This document shows positions 44,066-53,669 of a stretch of DNA of 64,000 bases, piece by piece. Location: assembly GCF_018279165.1 (NCBI RefSeq), contig NZ_CP047289.1:372001-436000 (forward strand). Reading direction: 5' to 3'. The notes beneath the pieces were generated by a model. It was not told the DNA's origin and did no database searches. It was given only the letters and a program-made list of their open reading frames with translations. A program made the translations under genes and the position numbers. Source of the DNA: Falsirhodobacter algicola. GTDB lineage: Bacteria; Pseudomonadota; Alphaproteobacteria; Rhodobacterales; Rhodobacteraceae. Position 1 is the first letter of the stretch. Each line of letters starts with the position of its first letter.

Positions 44066-46080
44066 TCGGGGACGGTCGCAAGATCGTCCAGCCAAACTCG
44101 CGCCACGGCATCGGACGGCGCGCGCCAATCCCCCCGGGGGCTGAGTGCGCCGCCCGATGACACTTTCGGCCCGTTCGGAATGGCCGAACGCTTGAACTGG
44201 CTGAACGCGAAGAACCGTTTCACGAACCCTTCCAGCCAGTGCTTGATCGTCGGCAGGTCATAGACGTGCTTCTTGCCTTCGGGGAACCCTGCGGGCCATT
44301 CGCCGGCCTCCATCTCGCGCCACGCCTGCCATGCAAGGAAGGCGACCTTCGCCGGCGTATGGCCGTAGCGCAGGATGTGGAACAGGAAGAAATCATGCAG
44401 CTCATAGGGGCCGATCAGGGCCTCGGTGCCCTGAAGCTCCTCCCCCGGCACCAGTTCGGGTGAGATTTCGGTCCCCAGAATGTTCAAGAGCACGCGGTCG
44501 GTTTCGGCATCGAACTGATCCCCCCCGGCGGCCCAGCGGATCAGATACTGGATCAGCGTCTTGGGCACGCCCGCATTCACGGCGTAATGGCTCATCTGAT
44601 CGCCCACGCCATAGGTGCACCAGCCGAGCGCCAGTTCCGACAGATCCCCCGTGCCGATCACGAACCCCTTGTGATGATTGGCAAGGCGGAAGAGATAATC
44701 GGTGCGCAGGCCTGCCTGAACATTCTCGAAGGTGATGTCATAGACGGGGGCGCCATCCGCAAAGGGGTGGCCCATATCCGACAGCATCTGCCGCGCGGCG
44801 GGGCGGATGTCGATCTCCTCGGCGTCGATCCCCATGGCCCGCATCAGCGCCCAAGCGTTGGACTTCGTGCCCTCGCTGGTGGCAAAGCCGGGCATGGTAT
44901 AGCCAAGGATGGTGGAGCGGGGCAGGCCCAGCCGGTCGCAGACCTTGGCCGCGACGATCAGGGCATGGGTGCTGTCGAGGCCGCCGGAAATGCCGATGAC
45001 CATGCGCCCGCCGCCCGTCGCCTCGAACCGGCGGCGCAGACCGTCCACCTGAATGTTGAACGCCTCGAAGCAGTCCTGATCCACCTTGTCGGCGCGGGCG
45101 GGGATATAAGGAAAACGCCGCTGGCGGCGGTGAAAGCCGATATCGCCGGTGGCGGGGCGATGGGCGAACCTTATGCGGCGGAAGGACGGCTGCCCGGCAT
45201 CGGCGAAGGTGCCGGTGCGGCTGCGTTCGGACAGGATGCGCCCCGTATCCACATCGGCGATGCAGAGCGGGGGATCGACGGCGAAACGTTCGGACAGCGC
45301 CAGCGTATCGCCTAGCTCGTAGATGCCGCCCTGACCGTCCCATGCCAGATCGGTGGTGCTTTCGCCCGCGCCGGCGGCGGAATAGGCATAGGCCGCCATC
45401 GCCCGCATGGATTGCGACGCGCAGAGCAGATGGCGGTCATCGGCCTTTCCGATCGTGATGTTGGAGGCCGAGAGATTGGCAAGGATCACCGCCCCTGCCA
45501 GCGCCCCTTGGGTCGACGGGGGCGTCGGGGCCCAGAAATCTTCGCAGATTTCGACATGGGTGACGAAGCCGGGCAGATCCTCGGCCTCGAACAGAAGATC
45601 GCTGCCGAAGGGAACGGATTGGCCGCCCAGAGCGATCTCACCGCGCACGTCGCGGCCATGGGCGAACCAGCGTTTTTCGTAATATTCGCGGTAATTGGGC
45701 AGGAAGGATTTCGGCACTACCCCCAGAACCCGCCCCTTGGCCACCGCCACCGCGCAGTTGTAAAGGCGCCCGTCCCGCCGCAGCGGCGCACCGATCAGGA
45801 CCAGAGGCGACAGCGTGGCCGTCGCTTCGGCCAGACGCAGCACGGCCGCCTCGGCCGCGATCAGGATCGCGTCCTGCAGCAGCAGATCGTCGATGGCATA
45901 GGCGGTGACGCAGAGTTCGGGACAGATCAGCAGATCGACCTTGGCCGCATCCGCCTGCTGCATCCGGGCGAGGATCGCGGCCTCGTTGAACGGGATGTCG
46001 GCGGGGCGGACGGCGGGGGTCGCGGTGGCGACGCGGACGAACCCGTGCCGGTGGATCGAGGCGAAGTCGGCGCTGGTCAT
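44062..46080 (-). CDS. nadE: Glutamine-dependent NAD+ synthetase
   Basis: A 672-residue two-domain enzyme. The N-terminal nitrilase-type glutaminase has the Glu/Lys/Cys set around FNEAAILARMQQA, VVPKSFLPNYREYYEKRW and HVEICEDFWAPTPP. The C-terminal synthetase has the PP-loop VIGISGGLDSTHALIVAAK and KGFVIGTGDLSELALGWCTY. It amidates nicotinic acid adenine dinucleotide. The ATG at 46080 is chosen over an in-frame one inside an upstream palindrome. Confidence 0.96.
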   Translation of the reverse strand: MTSADFASIHRHGFVRVATATPAVRPADIPFNEAAILARMQQADAAKVDLLICPELCVTAYAIDDLLLQDAILIAAEAAVLRLAEATATLSPLVLIGAPLRRDGRLYNCAVAVAKGRVLGVVPKSFLPNYREYYEKRWFAHGRDVRGEIALGGQSVPFGSDLLFEAEDLPGFVTHVEICEDFWAPTPPSTQGALAGAVILANLSASNITIGKADDRHLLCASQSMRAMAAYAYSAAGAGESTTDLAWDGQGGIYELGDTLALSERFAVDPPLCIADVDTGRILSERSRTGTFADAGQPSFRRIRFAHRPATGDIGFHRRQRRFPYIPARADKVDQDCFEAFNIQVDGLRRRFEATGGGRMVIGISGGLDSTHALIVAAKVCDRLGLPRSTILGYTMPGFATSEGTKSNAWALMRAMGIDAEEIDIRPAARQMLSDMGHPFADGAPVYDITFENVQAGLRTDYLFRLANHHKGFVIGTGDLSELALGWCTYGVGDQMSHYAVNAGVPKTLIQYLIRWAAGGDQFDAETDRVLLNILGTEISPELVPGEELQGTEALIGPYELHDFFLFHILRYGHTPAKVAFLAWQAWREMEAGEWPAGFPEGKKHVYDLPTIKHWLEGFVKRFFAFSQFKRSAIPNGPKVSSGGALSPRGDWRAPSDAVARVWLDDLATVPD

Positions 46081-46102
46081 GGTCTGTCCTCCGGTGATGC
46101 CC

Positions 46103-46115
46103 TGTACTTGGTACA
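46103..46115 (-). promoter_or_regulatory. Palindrome upstream of nadE
   Basis: TGTAC-TTG-GTACA, perfect 5-bp arms, 23-35 bases before the nadE ATG. It could be an operator for an NAD-metabolism regulator of the NrtR or NadQ kind; assignment is a guess. Confidence 0.35.
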
Positions 46116-46140
46116 TGCCCCGGCGGGCCCCGGATGGGCA

Positions 46141-46158
46141 AGGGGCCGGTAGGCCCCT
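46141..46158 (-). terminator. Hairpin behind the MFS transporter gene
   Basis: AGGGGCC-GGTA-GGCCCCT stem-loop 11 bases downstream of the transporter stop on the minus strand. The T-run is poor, so termination strength is uncertain. Confidence 0.4.
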
Positions 46159-46168
46159 CGCGGAAGGA

Positions 46169-47584
46169 TCAGTCCTCGGAGATCATGGATTCGAGGCTGC
46201 GGCCCTTCGTTTCCTGCACCGAACGCAGCACGAAGATGAACGACAGAAGCGCGAACAGCGCATAGAGGCTGTAGGCGAAATCGAGGCCGATGGCCGCAAG
46301 GATCGGGAAGGTCGTGCTGACGACGAAGTTCGCCAGCCATTGCGCCGCCCCGGCAAGGCCGAGGGCCATGCCGCGGATGCGGTTGGGGAACATCTCGCCC
46401 AGCAGAACCCAGACCGCCGGGCCCCAGCTTGCCCCGAAACCGATGATGAAGACGTTGGCCGCCACCAGCGCGACCGGGCCCCACGGGGCGGGCAGGCTGA
46501 CCGCACCATCGACCGTGCCGGCATTGCTGAACGCCAGCGCCATGACGCCGAGCGACAGCGCCATCAGGGCCGAACCGCCCAGCAGCAGCTTGCGCCGCCC
46601 CACCGAATCGATCAGCGCGATGGCGATGACCGTCGCTACGATATTAGTGATGGACCCAGCGACGGAGAGCATGAACGAATCGGATTCGTCGAAGCCCACC
46701 GACTGCCACAGCGTCGTAGAATAGTAGAAGATGACGTTGATGCCGACGAATTGCTGGAACACCGACAGGATGATGCCCAGCCAGACGACACGGCGCAGGC
46801 CGAACCGCGGGCCGCGCAGATCGGTAAAGGATTTGCGCGCCTCGGAGGCGACGGTGGTGCGGATTTCTTCGATCTTGCGGCCGATCGCATCGGCGCCGGA
46901 CATGCCGACCACGGTCTGAAGGACGTGGCGCGCCTCGTCCAGACGCTGACGCTCCACGAGGTAGCGGGGCGATTCGGGCAGGCGCATCGCCAGAAGGCCA
47001 TAGCCGATCGCCGGGATCAGTTCCGACAGGAACATCCAGCGCCATGCCGTGGAACCCCAGAGATCTGCCGCCGCGCCGCCCGCGATCCGCGCCAGAACGG
47101 CGCTGATCAGAAGCGACAGGAAGATGCCGACCACGATCGCCATCTGCTGAAGCGTGCCGAGGCGGCCGCGATTGCCCGCGGGGGACACCTCGGCGATATA
47201 GGCGGGCGCGATGACCGAGGCGAAGCCCACGCCCACGCCGCCGACGAAGCGCCAGAGGATCAGATCGACCGTGCCGAACGCAAGGCCGGAGCCGAGCGCG
47301 CTGACCGACAGCAGCAGCGATGCGATGATCATGGTGCGCACGCGGCCGAACCGCTCGGCGCAGACGCCGGCATACCACGCGCCGACCATCGCGCCCAGAA
47401 GCGCACAGGACACCACGAAGCCGATCGCGGCGGCCGAAAGGCCGAAGGCACCCCGGATCGAATCCACGGTGCCGTTGATGATGGAGCTGTCATACCCGAA
47501 CAGGAACCCGCCAAGCGCGGCGGTCCCCGTCACGAGCAGCAGGCGTCGGGACATTGTCCCGTCATGTTCGATGGTCTGCTGCAT
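46169..47584 (-). CDS. MFS sugar:proton symporter (sugar porter family)
   Basis: A 471-residue transporter with 12 hydrophobic segments in two halves. The sugar porter signatures are present: FLFGYDSSIINGTVD in helix 1, CAERFGRVRTMII between helices 2 and 3, RFVGGVGVGFASVIAPAYIA, PESPRYLVERQR before the central loop, QQFVGINVIFYYSTTLW in helix 7 and the C-terminal PETKGR-like VQETKGRSLE. The substrate is probably a hexose or pentose (XylE/GalP-like), not decidable here. Confidence 0.93.
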   Translation of the reverse strand: MQQTIEHDGTMSRRLLLVTGTAALGGFLFGYDSSIINGTVDSIRGAFGLSAAAIGFVVSCALLGAMVGAWYAGVCAERFGRVRTMIIASLLLSVSALGSGLAFGTVDLILWRFVGGVGVGFASVIAPAYIAEVSPAGNRGRLGTLQQMAIVVGIFLSLLISAVLARIAGGAAADLWGSTAWRWMFLSELIPAIGYGLLAMRLPESPRYLVERQRLDEARHVLQTVVGMSGADAIGRKIEEIRTTVASEARKSFTDLRGPRFGLRRVVWLGIILSVFQQFVGINVIFYYSTTLWQSVGFDESDSFMLSVAGSITNIVATVIAIALIDSVGRRKLLLGGSALMALSLGVMALAFSNAGTVDGAVSLPAPWGPVALVAANVFIIGFGASWGPAVWVLLGEMFPNRIRGMALGLAGAAQWLANFVVSTTFPILAAIGLDFAYSLYALFALLSFIFVLRSVQETKGRSLESMISED

Positions 47585-47637
47585 CTGTCCCTCTGCGTTA
47601 TCTCGTCACGGGGGATGTGCACCAAAACGCCCCGCCG

Positions 47638-47808
47638 TCAATGCGTTCGGGGCAGGTCGTCATCGTCCGAGGGGATGTCTTCGGTCTCTTGGGTGGGGAC
47701 GGCGTAGCTGCCGTTCAGCCAGCGGGCCAGATCGACATCCGCGCAGCGGCGCGAGCAGAAGGGGCGGTAGGCCGGGTCCACCGGCTTGCCGCAGATCGCG
47801 CATTTCAT
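47638..47808 (-). CDS. yacG: DNA gyrase inhibitor YacG (zinc-binding)
   Basis: A 56-residue protein with the four-cysteine zinc site CAICGKPVDPAYRPFCSRRC followed by ADVDLARWLNGSYAVP, the YacG/DUF329 signature. YacG binds gyrase and can block its activity. Its ATG overlaps the stop of the RNase gene (ATGA). Last gene of the infA-maf-rng-yacG unit. Confidence 0.93.
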   Translation of the reverse strand: MKCAICGKPVDPAYRPFCSRRCADVDLARWLNGSYAVPTQETEDIPSDDDDLPRTH

Positions 47809-48836
47809 GCCAGCGCCTCGGAGAGGGGGATGCGGTCGCGTTTGCGCACCAGTTCGTAGAGGCCAAGGCCGGACCAGCCCACGAGGCTCGTCTCCGCCGC
47901 CTCGCCCTTGAAGGCGGCGCGCAGCACCTGATCCAGCACCGCCCGGTCCTTCTTGGAGATCGGGGCGAAATCCACGACTATCTGACCGCCGAGGCCGCGC
48001 AGGCGCAACTGCCGCGGCAGATCGCGGGCGGCGGCCACGTTCGCCTTCATCCCCGCCGCGGGCGAGGTGTCGGGCCCGGTGTTCACGTCCACCGCCACCA
48101 AGGCGCGCGTCGGCTCCACCGTCATGAAGGCCCCGCCGGGCAGGGAAACGCGGTCCGAAAGCGCCTCGTCGATCAGATCCAGCACGCCATCGGTTTCGAA
48201 CGCGCCCTCGCGCAGATCGTCGGGCGCCGGGTCCATCCAGTCGCGCCACGCCGTTTCGTGCGGCGAGGGGCCGTCCACCAGCAGTTCCGGCCCGCCATCC
48301 AGATCGGCGAGAACGGCCTCGGCCAAGGCGCGGGTTTCGGCGATGTCGCGGGCGATGTCCTCGTCGGGCGCCGCCTCGCAGGCCGAGCGCAGGATCAAGC
48401 CTTCGGAAGAGCCTGCCATTCCGGCCTCCGCCAATGCGGCGAGTTCGGTGCGCAGATCCTCGTCGCGGATGCGGCGCGAGATGTTCAGCCCCGGCGCGCC
48501 CGGAGTGACGATGCAGAACCGGCTTTTGAACAGCAGGCGCGTGGTGACGGGGGTCGCCTTGCTGCCTTCGGCCGTGCCCGTGACCTGCACCAGAACGCGC
48601 TGCCCCGGCGAGAGGCCCGACACTTGCCGCAGAAAGCCCGACCCGTTCGCCGGCATGCGCACGAAGACGCCGCCCTGACCCTTCATGGGCCGGTCCACGA
48701 TGGCGCGGAAGATCGCGCCCGGAAGGGGGGCGTCGCTTTGGGGTGCGATCAGCAGATCGTGCAGCGCACCGTCGATGACCAGCGCGGCGGCTTCGCGCCC
48801 GCCCACCTGATCGAGATGGATCACGCGACCCTTCAT
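47805..48836 (-). CDS. Ribonuclease E/G family protein, short form
   Basis: A 343-residue RNase E/G-type protein. An N-terminal S1-like region contains [17 protein letters not shown], and the DNase-I-like catalytic region has both metal-binding Asp motifs, [12 protein letters not shown] and [13 protein letters not shown]. It is much shorter than RNase G (around 490) or RNase E, and the zinc-link CPxC motif and the C-terminal dimerisation part are absent. It may process RNA as a monomer or depend on a partner. The ATG at 48836 overlaps the maf stop. Confidence 0.85.
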   Translation of the reverse strand: MKGRVIHLDQVGGREAAALVIDGALHDLLIAPQSDAPLPGAIFRAIVDRPMKGQGGVFVRMPANGSGFLRQVSGLSPGQRVLVQVTGTAEGSKATPVTTRLLFKSRFCIVTPGAPGLNISRRIRDEDLRTELAALAEAGMAGSSEGLILRSACEAAPDEDIARDIAETRALAEAVLADLDGGPELLVDGPSPHETAWRDWMDPAPDDLREGAFETDGVLDLIDEALSDRVSLPGGAFMTVEPTRALVAVDVNTGPDTSPAAGMKANVAAARDLPRQLRLRGLGGQIVVDFAPISKKDRAVLDQVLRAAFKGEAAETSLVGWSGLGLYELVRKRDRIPLSEALA

Positions 48837-49408
48837 GCCATTCTCCAGACCGGCAGCCCGGCCGCCGTCAGCAGTTGCGCCGTTTCGGCCAAAGGCAGGC
48901 CGACGATGCCGGTGAAGGACCCGGCGATCCACGGGATAAAGGCGCCCGCCGCACCCTGAATGCCGTATCCGCCCGCCTTGCCCTGCCAGTCGCCCGAGGC
49001 GAGATAGGCGTTCAATTCGTCATCCGAGAGGCGTTTCATCTTGGCTTGGCTCACGACCTCGCGCGTCCAGACGCGTTCACCCCGGCGGACGACGACGGCG
49101 GTGATGATCTGGTGCCGACGACCGCCGAGCGCGAGGAGGAACTCCGCCGCTTCGGCCGCGTCGCGCGGCTTGCCGAGGATGCGGCGGCCAAGGGCCACCG
49201 TCGTATCGGCGCAGAGGACGACATCCTCCGGCCCCGACGCGACCGCCTCCGCCTTCGCACGGGCGATGCGCGCGCAATAGGGGCGCGGCAATTCGGCCTT
49301 CAGCGGCGTCTCGTCGATGTCGGGCGGCAGGATGGCGTCGGGCACGAGACCCAGCTGCGCAAGGAGATCCTTGCGCCGCGGGCTGGCAGAGCCGAGGATG
49401 AGACGCAT
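48833..49408 (-). CDS. maf: Maf-like nucleotide pyrophosphatase
   Basis: A 191-residue Maf protein that hydrolyses non-canonical or excess nucleoside triphosphates. It starts [20 protein letters not shown]; further motifs are [34 protein letters not shown] and [19 protein letters not shown] with [10 protein letters not shown]. Coupled to the following gene by ATGA and 6 bases from infA. Confidence 0.93.
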   Translation of the reverse strand: MRLILGSASPRRKDLLAQLGLVPDAILPPDIDETPLKAELPRPYCARIARAKAEAVASGPEDVVLCADTTVALGRRILGKPRDAAEAAEFLLALGGRRHQIITAVVVRRGERVWTREVVSQAKMKRLSDDELNAYLASGDWQGKAGGYGIQGAAGAFIPWIAGSFTGIVGLPLAETAQLLTAAGLPVWRMA

Positions 49409-49414
49409 CCGAGC

Positions 49415-49633
49415 TTACTTGAAGCGGTAGTTGATGCGGCCCTTGGACAGGTCGTAGGGCGTCATTTCCACTTGAACCTTGTCGCCGGCCAGAACGCGAA
49501 TGCGGTTTTTACGCATCTTACCTGCCATCGTCGCGATCAATTCATGGCCATTGTCGAGTTCGACCCTGAATGTCGCGTTCGGCAGGAGTTCCTTGACGAC
49601 ACCGGGGAATTCGAGAATGTCTTCCTTGGCCAT
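49415..49633 (-). CDS. infA: Translation initiation factor IF-1
   Basis: A 72-residue single OB-fold protein: [62 protein letters not shown]-1 occupies the A site during initiation. First gene of the infA-maf-rng-yacG cluster. The 119 bases upstream carry no gene. Confidence 0.98.
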   Translation of the reverse strand: MAKEDILEFPGVVKELLPNATFRVELDNGHELIATMAGKMRKNRIRVLAGDKVQVEMTPYDLSKGRINYRFK

Positions 49634-49752
49634 GGTCTCTCCGATTTGGGATGATGCGCGATCTGCCGCGCCAAATATGGGGCGTAGATGCGCCCGTGGT
49701 TCGGATTTTTCAAGTGCAAAAGCGGCCCGCGGCCGCGTAAGGGGGACGAGCG

Positions 49753-50163
49753 ATGGTCGGGGATATCCATTCGGGCGGTTGCCATTGCGGCGGCGTGCGC
49801 TTTCGCGTGCGGCTGGTGGACGGGCTGAACACCGCGCGGCGCTGCACCTGTTCGCTGTGCCGGATGCGCGGGGCGGTGGCCGTTTCGGCGCGGCTGGAGG
49901 ATCTGGAGATCGTCGAGGGCGCGGATCTGCTCACGCTCTATCAGTTCAACACGATGACGGCGCGGCATTACTTCTGCCGCCGCTGCGGCGTCTATACCCA
50001 TCATCAGCGCCGCTCCCGCCCCGAGGAATACGGCATCAACCTCGCCTGCCTCGATGGGATGAGCCCGTTCGATCTGCCCGACGTGCCCGTGATGGACGGC
50101 GTGTCGCATCCGCGCGATGGCGGCGGCGGCGTCGCGGGGCATCTGCTGTTCCGCCCGGCCTAG
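49753..50163 (+). CDS. GFA-family (Mss4-like) zinc protein
   Basis: A 136-residue protein with the GFA zinc ligands: [12 protein letters not shown] at the N-terminus, [16 protein letters not shown] and [14 protein letters not shown] in the middle. The family is named after glutathione-dependent formaldehyde-activating enzyme, but most members have no proven substrate. Its stop codon shares the CTAG sequence with that of the convergent phosphatase gene. Confidence 0.88.
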   Translation: MVGDIHSGGCHCGGVRFRVRLVDGLNTARRCTCSLCRMRGAVAVSARLEDLEIVEGADLLTLYQFNTMTARHYFCRRCGVYTHHQRRSRPEEYGINLACLDGMSPFDLPDVPVMDGVSHPRDGGGGVAGHLLFRPA

Positions 50164-50612
50164 GGGCGGGGGGCACCGAAGCGCGCCAGCATCCGGTCCC
50201 GGATCTGGTCGCGCGCCTGGCGGTAGGCCTCAAGCTTCGTCTCCCGATCCTCGCCGATGGCGGTGGGATCGAGGATGGGCCAATATTCCACATCCAGATG
50301 CCACAGCCGCGTCAGCGCCCGCGCGGTCTCATGGCTGGCGGGGGAGAGGGCGACGATCAGATCGAAACCGGACAGTTCCTCGCCCCGCTCCTGCATCTGC
50401 TCGAACGAGCGGACGTGGTGGCGGTCGAGTTCGACGCCGATCTCGCGGCAGACGGCGATGGAGAAGCCGTCCACCTCCATCTCCCCCTTCACCCCGGCGG
50501 ATTGCACATAGCTGCGCGTGCCGTAGAGTTGCTTCATCAGCCCCTCGGCCATGGGGGAGCGGACGGCGTTGTGGTCGCAGCAGAACAGGACGGATGCGGG
50601 AACCTCTGTCAT
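50160..50612 (-). CDS. Low-molecular-weight protein tyrosine phosphatase / arsenate reductase-like protein
   Basis: A 150-residue LMW-PTP fold protein. The phosphate-binding loop LFCCDHNAVRSPMAEG matches C-x5-R-S, and the acid Asp is in YWPILDPTAIG. Members dephosphorylate tyrosine or reduce arsenate; the context (hisD and UPF0262, 4-base overlaps) gives no further hint. Ends within 4 bases of the convergent GFA gene. Confidence 0.85.
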   Translation of the reverse strand: MTEVPASVLFCCDHNAVRSPMAEGLMKQLYGTRSYVQSAGVKGEMEVDGFSIAVCREIGVELDRHHVRSFEQMQERGEELSGFDLIVALSPASHETARALTRLWHLDVEYWPILDPTAIGEDRETKLEAYRQARDQIRDRMLARFGAPRP

Positions 50613-51052
50613 CGCTGCATCGCGCAGATCAGCGTGAACAGGCGGCGGGCGGTATCGCGGTCCATCCGCGCCTTGCCCGCCAGCCGGTCCTGCAACAGAT
50701 CCGCCCCTTCGTTGTGGATGCCGCGCCGGGCCATGTCGATCGCCTCGATCCGGGCCGGGGGCAGGTGGCGCACCGCCTCGGCATGGGCGGCGCAGATCTG
50801 GAAATAATCCTTGATGACCTGCCGCAGTGGCCCGAGAGAGAGGTGAAACTCTGCCGCAGGGGCGTTGCCCGCGCTTAGCGCGAAGACGATCCGCCCCTCG
50901 CGCATGGCAAGGCCAAGGGCGTAGGGGCCGGGCGGGGCATCGTCCAAGAGCGCGAAGCTGTTATCCTGCAAAAGGTCGCGCACCGCGGCGCGGCGCTCGG
51001 CCTCCATGGCGGAGGGAGGGGCGTCGATGTCGATCCGCGACAGGCGGGTCAT
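50609..51052 (-). CDS. UPF0262 family protein
   Basis: A 147-residue conserved alphaproteobacterial protein with unknown function. It has DLLQDNSFALLDDAPPGPYA, PLRQVIKDYFQICAAHAEAV and EAIDMARRGIHNEGADLLQD, which mark UPF0262. Placed between hisD and a low-molecular-weight phosphatase with ATGA overlaps on both sides, a conserved arrangement that hints at a shared job. Confidence 0.9.
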   Translation of the reverse strand: MTRLSRIDIDAPPSAMEAERRAAVRDLLQDNSFALLDDAPPGPYALGLAMREGRIVFALSAGNAPAAEFHLSLGPLRQVIKDYFQICAAHAEAVRHLPPARIEAIDMARRGIHNEGADLLQDRLAGKARMDRDTARRLFTLICAMQR

Positions 51053-52359
51053 CCCGCGCTCCGGTTCAGGCGGTCGAGGCGGGCGCGCACCGAGAGGCCG
51101 TGCGCCTCGAGGCTTTCGGAGATGGCGAGCCGTTCGGCCGCCGGGCCGATCGCGGCCAGCGCCTCGGGCGTCATGCGGGCAAGGGTGGTGCGTTTGAGGA
51201 AATCCATCACCGACAGCCCGGAGGAGAAGCGCGCCGAACGGGCGGTGGGCAGGACGTGGTTCGGCCCGCCGACGTAATCGCCGATCGCCTCGGGCGTCCA
51301 TGCACCAAGGAAGATCGCGCCCGCATGGGTGATGCGCGCGGCCAGCGCGTCCGGGTCCGCCACGCACAGTTCCAGATGTTCGGGGGCGACGCGGTTCGAC
51401 AGGGCGGCCGCCTCGCTCAGATCGCGGGCGACGATGATCGCGCCGAAATCCTCCCAGCTGCGGGCGGCGATGGCGCGGCGTTCCAGCGTTCGAAGGCGCG
51501 CCGTCACCGCCTCGGCCACGGCCTGCCCGAAGGCGGCATCGGTCGTGATCAGGATCGATTGGGCGCTTTCGTCATGCTCGGCTTGGCTCAGCAGGTCGAG
51601 GGCGATCCAGTCGGGATCGTTGTCCGCATCGGCGATCACGAGGATTTCGGAGGGGCCGGCGATCATGTCGATGCCGACCTTGCCGAAGACCCGCCGCTTG
51701 GCCGCCGCGACGAAGGCGTTGCCGGGGCCGGTGATCTTGTCCACCGGGGCCACGGTTTGGGTGCCATAGGCAAGGGCGGCGATCGCCTGCGCCCCGCCGA
51801 TGCGATAGACGACATCCACCCCCGAGAGTGACGCCGCCAGCAGCACCAGCGGATTGACCGTGCCGCCCGGCGTGGGGCAGGCGATGGCCAGACGCTCCAC
51901 CCCGGCGACCTTGGCCGGGATCGCGTTCATCAGCACCGAGGAGGGATAGCTCGCCAGCCCGCCCGGCACATAGAGCCCCGCCGCCGATACCGGTGTCCAC
52001 CGCCAGCCCAGCGTCGCGCCTGCCGCATCGGTCCACGATGCGTCCTCGGGCATCTGGCGGGCATGGTAGGCGCGGATGCGCTCGGCCGCGAGTTCCAGCG
52101 CCGCGCGATCCTCGGCCGGAACCTTGGCGATCTCGGCGGCGATCTCCTCGGCGGAAAAGGCCATCGTCTCGGGCGTCAGGTCCAGCCGGTCGAAGCGGGA
52201 TGTCAGTTCGATCACGGCGGCATCGCCCCGGTCCCGCACATCGGCGATGATCGCGGCCACGGCCGCATCCACATCGGGGCTGTCCTCGCGCTTCATGCCC
52301 AGAAGGGCGGTGAAGGCCCGGTCGAAATCAGCGTCGCGGGTGGACAGGAACTGCGGCAT
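51049..52359 (-). CDS. hisD: Histidinol dehydrogenase
   Basis: A 436-residue enzyme doing the last two steps of histidine synthesis, histidinol to histidine with NAD and zinc. Motifs: GLYVPGGLASYPSSVLMNAI, RIGGAQAIAALAYGT, VDKITGPGNAFVAAAKR, GPSEILVIAD, LLSQAEHDESAQ and RVAPEHLELC with the catalytic residues. The ATG at 52359 gives the standard N-terminus MPQFLSTRDADF and follows AGGAGA; upstream in-frame codons are not conserved. Confidence 0.97.
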   Translation of the reverse strand: MPQFLSTRDADFDRAFTALLGMKREDSPDVDAAVAAIIADVRDRGDAAVIELTSRFDRLDLTPETMAFSAEEIAAEIAKVPAEDRAALELAAERIRAYHARQMPEDASWTDAAGATLGWRWTPVSAAGLYVPGGLASYPSSVLMNAIPAKVAGVERLAIACPTPGGTVNPLVLLAASLSGVDVVYRIGGAQAIAALAYGTQTVAPVDKITGPGNAFVAAAKRRVFGKVGIDMIAGPSEILVIADADNDPDWIALDLLSQAEHDESAQSILITTDAAFGQAVAEAVTARLRTLERRAIAARSWEDFGAIIVARDLSEAAALSNRVAPEHLELCVADPDALAARITHAGAIFLGAWTPEAIGDYVGGPNHVLPTARSARFSSGLSVMDFLKRTTLARMTPEALAAIGPAAERLAISESLEAHGLSVRARLDRLNRSAG

Positions 52360-52410
52360 CGGGATCTCCTTTGGGCCGTGCATAGCAAGGCGGGCGGGTG
52401 CCCTCAAGGC

Positions 52411-53130
52411 TCAGCGCCGGGTCAGCCGCGCCTGACCATAGACGGTGTCGGTGCGCACCTGCGTCACGCGCATCATGGTGCCAGCGGGCTGATAGGTGAT
52501 GGTGAAGGGAAAGACGCTCTTTTCCGCCATCTCGCGCGCGGAATATCCAGCGACGCGGCGGAATTCGCCGTTGCAGGTGGTGGTGCCGTTCTGACGGCGG
52601 GGCGCGGCGAAGGCGATCTCGGTCGCGCGGCGGCCATCGAAGATGCGGAGGGATCGGCCGCATTCCTGACCCTTGGGCACATCGCGCAGCGTCGCGTACA
52701 GCGCCGTCAGCGGATCGACCGTTCCGCCCTGCGTCGATGGGGGGACATCGTCCTCGTCCCGCGCGCGGGGCGGATCGTAGGCCTTCACCTGCGGCACGCC
52801 CGCGCGGTAATCAATCTGGGCGCTGCGGGTGCGGCCGTTGTTGTCCGCCCGCTCGCTGTAGCTGGAGGGGACGAAACGGCCATCGGCCACGCGCCCCTGC
52901 GCGCTGGCGTCATAGCGGATGCGGCGCAGGATGCCGACCAGACCGCCGCTTTCGAGTGCGCCGCTGACGGCATAGCGCCCGTCCACCACCTGACCCGACA
53001 GGCGCAGACTGCCGGCGGTGATGCCGCGGATGGTCAATCCGAAGGTCGCCTGCTGGGTGTCTTGGGGCAGGGCCGGGGCCGCGCCCACCGTCAGGGCGGC
53101 GGCAAGAAGGGCGGTGGTGATCATGCGCAT
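52411..53130 (-). CDS. Secreted DUF3108 protein
   Basis: A 239-residue protein with a signal peptide (MRMITTALLAAALTVGAAPA) and a DUF3108 beta-rich body: FGLTIRGITAGSLRLSGQV, GLVGILRRIRYDASAQGRV, GGTVDPLTALYATLRDVPKG. Members are periplasmic; no function is established. It is the first gene upstream of hisD on the same strand, 51 bases away. Confidence 0.82.
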   Translation of the reverse strand: MRMITTALLAAALTVGAAPALPQDTQQATFGLTIRGITAGSLRLSGQVVDGRYAVSGALESGGLVGILRRIRYDASAQGRVADGRFVPSSYSERADNNGRTRSAQIDYRAGVPQVKAYDPPRARDEDDVPPSTQGGTVDPLTALYATLRDVPKGQECGRSLRIFDGRRATEIAFAAPRRQNGTTTCNGEFRRVAGYSAREMAEKSVFPFTITYQPAGTMMRVTQVRTDTVYGQARLTRR

Positions 53131-53196
53131 GGTCTGTCCTTTCGGCTTCCGCCGCTATATATGGTGCCGAAGGATCGGGGCCATGCCGCTTCCCGC

Positions 53197-53225
53197 TTGA
53201 CGCGGCGGTGGATTGCCACTATGGA
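53197..53225 (+). promoter_or_regulatory. Probable promoter of rpmB
   Basis: TTGACG (53197-53202), 17-base spacer, TATGGA (53220-53225), about 65 bases before the rpmB start. Confidence 0.5.
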
Positions 53226-53289
53226 CCCCCAACGGATTTTCGGCGCGCTGCCTTTTCGGCGGTGCCATCATGTTTGAAGGATCAACATC

Positions 53290-53577
53290 ATGTCGCGCGT
53301 CTGCGAACTGAGCGGTAAAGGCCCGATGACGGGCAACACTATCTCGCACGCCAACAACAAGAGCCGTCGGCGCTTCCTGCCGAACCTGAACGACGTAACG
53401 CTCATCTCCGACGTGCTGGGCCAGTCGTTCAAGTTCCGCGTGTCGGCTGCGGCGCTGCGTACGGTCGATCACCGTGGCGGCCTTGACGCGTTCCTGGCCA
53501 AAGCCAAGGACGACGAGCTTTCGGACCGCGCGCTGAAAGTGAAGAAAGAGATCGCGAAGGTTCAGACCGCCGCCTGA
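53290..53577 (+). CDS. rpmB: 50S ribosomal protein L28
   Basis: A 95-residue L28: [40 protein letters not shown], and [20 protein letters not shown]. The C-terminal extension is the usual alphaproteobacterial form. Monocistronic, with a promoter in front and a terminator behind. Confidence 0.98.
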   Translation: MSRVCELSGKGPMTGNTISHANNKSRRRFLPNLNDVTLISDVLGQSFKFRVSAAALRTVDHRGGLDAFLAKAKDDELSDRALKVKKEIAKVQTAA

Positions 53578-53606
53578 TCCCGCGCCTTGATCCGCACGAC
53601 GATATC

Positions 53607-53631
53607 GGCCTCGCCTTCGGCGGGGCCTTTT
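53607..53631 (+). terminator. Terminator of rpmB
   Basis: GGCCTCGCC / GGCGGGGCC stem with a TTC loop followed by TTTT. Confidence 0.75.
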
Positions 53632-53669
53632 CGTTTGGGGCGGGGCGCTTTGGCCCCGCATCGGCGGCC

